A stretch of DNA of 64,000 nt, from the NCBI GenBank assembly GCA_045576655.1, contig JAZNGW010000011.1, forward strand, positions 15,305 to 79,304, written 5' to 3'. The position numbers were made by a program, and so were the translations under genes. Below the pieces are notes generated by a model. It did not search any database and was not told the origin of the DNA. It saw only the letters and a program-made list of their open reading frames with translations. Source of the DNA: RGIG8745 sp045576655 (GTDB taxonomy: Bacteria > Bacteroidota > Bacteroidia > Bacteroidales > Bacteroidaceae). Every line of letters begins with the position of its first letter. Within the stretch, counting starts at the first letter, position 1. This document shows positions 60,682 to 64,000 of this stretch, one piece after another.

Positions 60682-63600
60682 ATGCAGTTAAGATTGAGAA
60701 CTATAGCATTGTGCGCTCTCGCGAGCGCATCAATGTCGCTCGCCGCACAGACTGTGGTGAAGCAGAAGAACGGTGTGAAGGTCGACCTCGACGGCAAGCC
60801 TACAACTGAACTTACTGTCTACTCTTCTAACATCGTCAGAGTTACGAAGTATGCAGACGGACTCGATCAGATGCCAGAAAAGAAGAGCTACTCAGTGGTG
60901 CTCACTCCAGGCAAGGAGAAATTCACTATTGAGGAAAACGCTTCGGCTGTAACTCTCAAGACAGAGAACATGGCTGTTAGCGTAAGCAAGCAGACAGGCG
61001 ACGTGGCTTTCAGCAGCCTCGACGGCGTGTCTTTGCTCAAAGAAGGCAGCAAGAGCGAAGTTAAGCTCATCGCTTCGGGAGTGGACAAGGGCCACTACAG
61101 CATCAGCCAGGAATTCCTGCTCGGCAGAACAGAGGCAATCTTCGGTTTTGGTCAGCGCAAGAGCAAGAAGATGAACCAGCGCGGCGAGGATATCGACTTC
61201 TGGAACGCCAACACAAACATCAACATACCTTTCTTCGCATCAGAGAAAGGCTACGGACTCTACTGGGATAATGCAGGACGTTCTCGCTTCAACGATACAA
61301 AGGGCGAGACTGTGTTCTCATCTCAGGTGGCACAGGGTATTGACTACTACTTCATGTACACCGACGGCAGCCAGGACGGCGTAATCGCTTCCGTGCGCGA
61401 ACTCTCAGGACAGGCCACTATGCTTCCGCTTTGGACAATGGGCTACTGGCAGTGCCGTGAGCGCTACAAGACAAGCGACGAACTCTGCGGCATCCTCGAC
61501 AAGATGCGCGAACTCCACATTCCTCTCGATGGTATTGTGCAGGACTGGCAATATTGGGGACAGGACTCCAACTGGAACGCCATGCGCTTCATGAACCCTT
61601 ACTACATCAACAAGGTGGGCGACAAGCAGTGGGCAAAGTATCTTCCTGAAGATCTCCGTCCGCTTGCGGCAGAGTATATAAAGAAAGGTCTTCAGCCACG
61701 CATCAAGTCGCCGCAGGAGATGGTTGAGTATGTGCACAAGAACAACGCACACCTCATGATTTCCATCTGGGCAAGTTTCGGACCGTGGACCGACCAGTAC
61801 CGCGAACTCGACTCTATCGGCGCACTCCTTCCGTTCGACACATGGCCACGCAACAAGGGCGTGAAGCCTTACGACCCATTCAACCCTGAGGCACGAGCCA
61901 TCTACTGGAAGCACCTCAAGCACCTCTACGACATGGGTATGGACGCATGGTGGACCGACTCCACCGAGCCAGACCATTTTGACGAGACGCAGGCCGACTA
62001 CGACCATATGACCCACGACGGTTCGTGGAAGAGCGTGAAGAACGCTTTCTCACTCGCAACCAACAAGGGCATCTACGAGAACCAGCGCAAGGTGAAGGGC
62101 AACAGCAAGCGTTCGTTCCAAATGACACGCTCAGGTGCCTTCGGTATTCAGCACTACGGCACATTCAGCTGGAGCGGTGACATTAACTCCAACTGGGAGA
62201 CAATGAAGAACCAAATTCCGTCAGGACTCAACTACATCGCTTGCGGTATCCCTTACTGGAACACCGACATAGGCGGATTCTTCTGCTGGGACGACGACAA
62301 CAACCCTAAGAGCCCTCACGCTCAGGAAATCCAGGTGCGCTGGATGCAGTGGGGGTGCTTCATGCCGCTCATGCGCAACCACGTTTCCTCACCGATGATC
62401 AACGAACTTTGGAACTATGCCGAGCCAGGCCACTGGGCTTTCGACGTGCAGAAGAAGTTCATCGAACTCCGCTACCGTCTCCTCCCTTACATCTACAGCA
62501 ACTGCGGCGACATCACTCAGCGCAGCGGTTCGATGATGCGTCCGCTCTACTTCGACTTCACCGACGACCGCCGTGCCATCAACCTCACCGACGAGTACCT
62601 CTTCGGACGCAATATCCTCGTCAAGCCTGTGACCGACCCTCTCTACACATGGAAAGACGAGAACAAGAAAGGCCACACCATCTATCCCGAAGTGGAGAAG
62701 GCTGCCGCCCCTGTCAGCGTTTATCTTCCAAAGGGCACAGACTGGTACGACTTCTGGACCAACCAGCGCATTCGCGGCGGCAAGCAGATTCAGCGCCTTG
62801 CTCCAATCGACATCATGCCTGTCTACGTGAAGGCAGGTAGCATCATCCCATTTGGTCCTGCAGTGCAGTACTCAAGCGAAAAAGCGTGGGACAACCTCGA
62901 AATCCGTGTCTATCCAGGTGCTGACGGCCAGTTCGTCCTCTACGAAGACGAAGGCGACAACTACAACTACGAGAAGGGACAGTTCAGCGAAATCACCTTC
63001 ACATGGGACGAGGCACACGGCAATCTCATAATCTCCGACCGCAAAGGCAAGTTCCCAGGCATGCTCAAGAATCGCAAGTTCCGCATCCTCCTCGTCGACG
63101 GCAATGCACCTTCGGGCGACAAGGAACCTGCTCAGTTCACTCAGACAGTCGACTACACAGGCAAGGCCGTCACGGTGAAACTCGCCGAAGGTACACTGCC
63201 AGACAACTATACCGACTTCACAAACCGCATCCAGAACCCAAGTTTCGAGAGCGACGGACGCCAACTCACCAAGCGCGCTCCGCAGGGGTGGACTGTCGAC
63301 AGTAAGACCAACTGGTGGGGCGTTAACCGTGCAGGCGGTAGCGGCGACCCTGAAGCGACCGACGGCAACTTCATCTTCGGTGTTTGGGACGCAGCAAACG
63401 ACCTCACTCCGAGCATCAGCCAGGTAATCGAAGGTCTGCCAAAGGGCAACTACGTTCTGACGGTTGACATGCACGCATCCAACAGCGGTGCCACAGTGCG
63501 TGTGGGCAACCAGCGCCTTTTCGCCAACGATGCGGCAGTACGCTTTGCCGACAAGGTTGCGGAGCCAGGCACAGGCGACAGCGCGCCTATGCAGACCCTC

Positions 63601-63723
63601 ACTCTTGAGTTTACACAAAAGAGCGACAACGCCCCTGTGAAGATTGGTGTGACGACCGACGGTGCGCCATCAGCCACATGGTTCAAGATTGACAACTTCC
63701 GCCTTTACAGTGTTAAGGGCTAG
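60682..63723 (+). CDS. Secreted GH31 glycosidase with C-terminal jelly-roll module
   Basis: This 1013-residue protein has a signal peptide ending near LAAQ. The GH31 nucleophile is Asp426 in WWTDSTEP and the acid/base is Asp500 in FSWSGD. An insertion (about 306-345, YYINKVGDKQW to KGLQPRIKSP) lies after the substrate-binding QDWQYWG. The C-terminal module (about 849-1010) is a close copy of the one in the first GH31 gene: NPSFESDGRQLT, GNFIFGVWD, RVGNQRLFAN and TWFKIDNFRLYS. It lacks the tail segment of the first gene. It is 30 bp after the second GH31 gene. Confidence 0.92.
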   Translation: MQLRLRTIALCALASASMSLAAQTVVKQKNGVKVDLDGKPTTELTVYSSNIVRVTKYADGLDQMPEKKSYSVVLTPGKEKFTIEENASAVTLKTENMAVSVSKQTGDVAFSSLDGVSLLKEGSKSEVKLIASGVDKGHYSISQEFLLGRTEAIFGFGQRKSKKMNQRGEDIDFWNANTNINIPFFASEKGYGLYWDNAGRSRFNDTKGETVFSSQVAQGIDYYFMYTDGSQDGVIASVRELSGQATMLPLWTMGYWQCRERYKTSDELCGILDKMRELHIPLDGIVQDWQYWGQDSNWNAMRFMNPYYINKVGDKQWAKYLPEDLRPLAAEYIKKGLQPRIKSPQEMVEYVHKNNAHLMISIWASFGPWTDQYRELDSIGALLPFDTWPRNKGVKPYDPFNPEARAIYWKHLKHLYDMGMDAWWTDSTEPDHFDETQADYDHMTHDGSWKSVKNAFSLATNKGIYENQRKVKGNSKRSFQMTRSGAFGIQHYGTFSWSGDINSNWETMKNQIPSGLNYIACGIPYWNTDIGGFFCWDDDNNPKSPHAQEIQVRWMQWGCFMPLMRNHVSSPMINELWNYAEPGHWAFDVQKKFIELRYRLLPYIYSNCGDITQRSGSMMRPLYFDFTDDRRAINLTDEYLFGRNILVKPVTDPLYTWKDENKKGHTIYPEVEKAAAPVSVYLPKGTDWYDFWTNQRIRGGKQIQRLAPIDIMPVYVKAGSIIPFGPAVQYSSEKAWDNLEIRVYPGADGQFVLYEDEGDNYNYEKGQFSEITFTWDEAHGNLIISDRKGKFPGMLKNRKFRILLVDGNAPSGDKEPAQFTQTVDYTGKAVTVKLAEGTLPDNYTDFTNRIQNPSFESDGRQLTKRAPQGWTVDSKTNWWGVNRAGGSGDPEATDGNFIFGVWDAANDLTPSISQVIEGLPKGNYVLTVDMHASNSGATVRVGNQRLFANDAAVRFADKVAEPGTGDSAPMQTLTLEFTQKSDNAPVKIGVTTDGAPSATWFKIDNFRLYSVKG

Positions 63724-63726
63724 CGT

Positions 63727-63801
63727 TGAACGGTTAACGTTGAATGGTTAACGATGGACGGTGAGGGGTTAGCGGTTAGCGATGAACGTTTAACGATGAA
63801 C
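63727..63801. repeat. Degenerate repeat after the GH31 operon
   Basis: Units such as gaacggttaacgttgaatgg and gcggttagcgatgaacgttt fill this stretch; they resemble the psd-pssA spacer repeat. The rest of the 277-bp end region holds the AT-rich dispersed repeat but no gene or clear terminator. Confidence 0.6.
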
Positions 63802-63938
63802 GGAATCTTCAGATATAGACGATAAAAGAGGGTTGTAAAATAAGGCTAATAATTGGGAGTGAGGGGCTTAGCGGCTCCGAACTCCCGAGCACCCCTCCCG
63901 AAACTTCTCTCCTCATGGGCGCAAACTTCCCGACACTG

Positions 63939-64000
63939 CGGAGAAAAGTATAAATAAAACTTATATTTGTAAGAATAAAACTAATATTTATATAAATAAA
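63939..64000. repeat. AT-rich dispersed repeat, second copy (cut by window end)
   Basis: These 62 bp match 11356-11417 with two mismatches, beginning CGGAGAAAAGTATAAATAAA. The element continues past the window. Confidence 0.75.

Noticed and set aside
54373..63723. Complete Sus-type polysaccharide utilisation locus
   Set aside because: No SusC, SusD or hybrid two-component sensor is present in the window; only enzymes and possible operators are seen.

Overview
The window looks like a chromosomal segment of a Bacteroidales bacterium, most likely Prevotella-like or a close relative. The evidence is BspA-type leucine-rich repeat proteins, fimbrillin/DUF5119/DUF3575 surface loci, a GDP-fucose pathway, several secreted glycoside hydrolases, and promoters of the Bacteroides type (-7 TAnnTTTG with a TTTG-like -33 box). 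Coding density is high. There is no sign of a plasmid, prophage or insertion sequence. Genus is inference, because no rRNA or marker gene is present.

Layout. 1-3.75 kb: the end of a BspA-like LRR protein converging on a secreted GH2 enzyme. 3.85-11.1 kb: a type I restriction-modification operon in the order hsdM-hsdS-fic-hsdR (minus strand), with a Bro-N/Fic fusion inserted between S and R and an 89-bp direct repeat carrying a palindrome between M and S. 11.1-11.8 kb: a repeat-rich spacer. 11.8-16.5 kb: a long-chain acyl-CoA synthetase, an AraC regulator and, divergent from it, a tyrosine phenol-lyase/tryptophanase-family enzyme. 16.6-20.7 kb: three GH43-type genes and an alkyltransferase. 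20.7-24.3 kb: an oligogalacturonate-lyase-like protein, two tandem tRNA-Phe genes, a decayed BspA pseudogene, a truncated sigma-70-like protein and a CE6-like esterase. 24.3-28.2 kb: manA, fcl, a GxxExxY protein and gmd, which together supply GDP-L-fucose. 28.3-41.9 kb: a small outer-membrane barrel and then a nine-gene fimbria-like operon (DUF3575, DUF5119, three fimbrillins, DUF3575, a truncated paralogue, an OmpA-like giant and a large barrel). 42.0-47.2 kb: a formate/nitrite-type channel, an SpmAB-like membrane protein, a PepSY-like protein, tadA, DUF4834, pssA and psd. 47.4-52.8 kb: a three-gene RND efflux operon. 53.0-54.0 kb: a bile-salt-hydrolase-family amidase. 54.4-63.7 kb: three tandem GH31 genes behind a complex regulatory region.

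The most interesting signals are regulatory. (1) Two surface-protein transcription units share a promoter built from two GTTAA repeats 10 bp apart, eight Gs, TAA, exactly 16 bp and then TAnnTTTG. (2) A four-unit, exactly 21-bp periodic array lies just upstream of the fimbria-like promoter. (3) The GH31 operon has three palindromes at 22-bp intervals followed by a 15-bp direct repeat with a 21-bp pitch. (4) Many spacers, several inside operons, are filled by degenerate short-period repeats. Protein-level oddities include a phenol-lyase-type enzyme lacking a PLP-contacting arginine, a sigma-factor fragment that keeps only the core-binding part, a truncated tandem copy of the OmpA-like protein, and the Fic/Bro-N fusion inside the RM operon. 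No CRISPR array, transposase or SusC/SusD pair was found.
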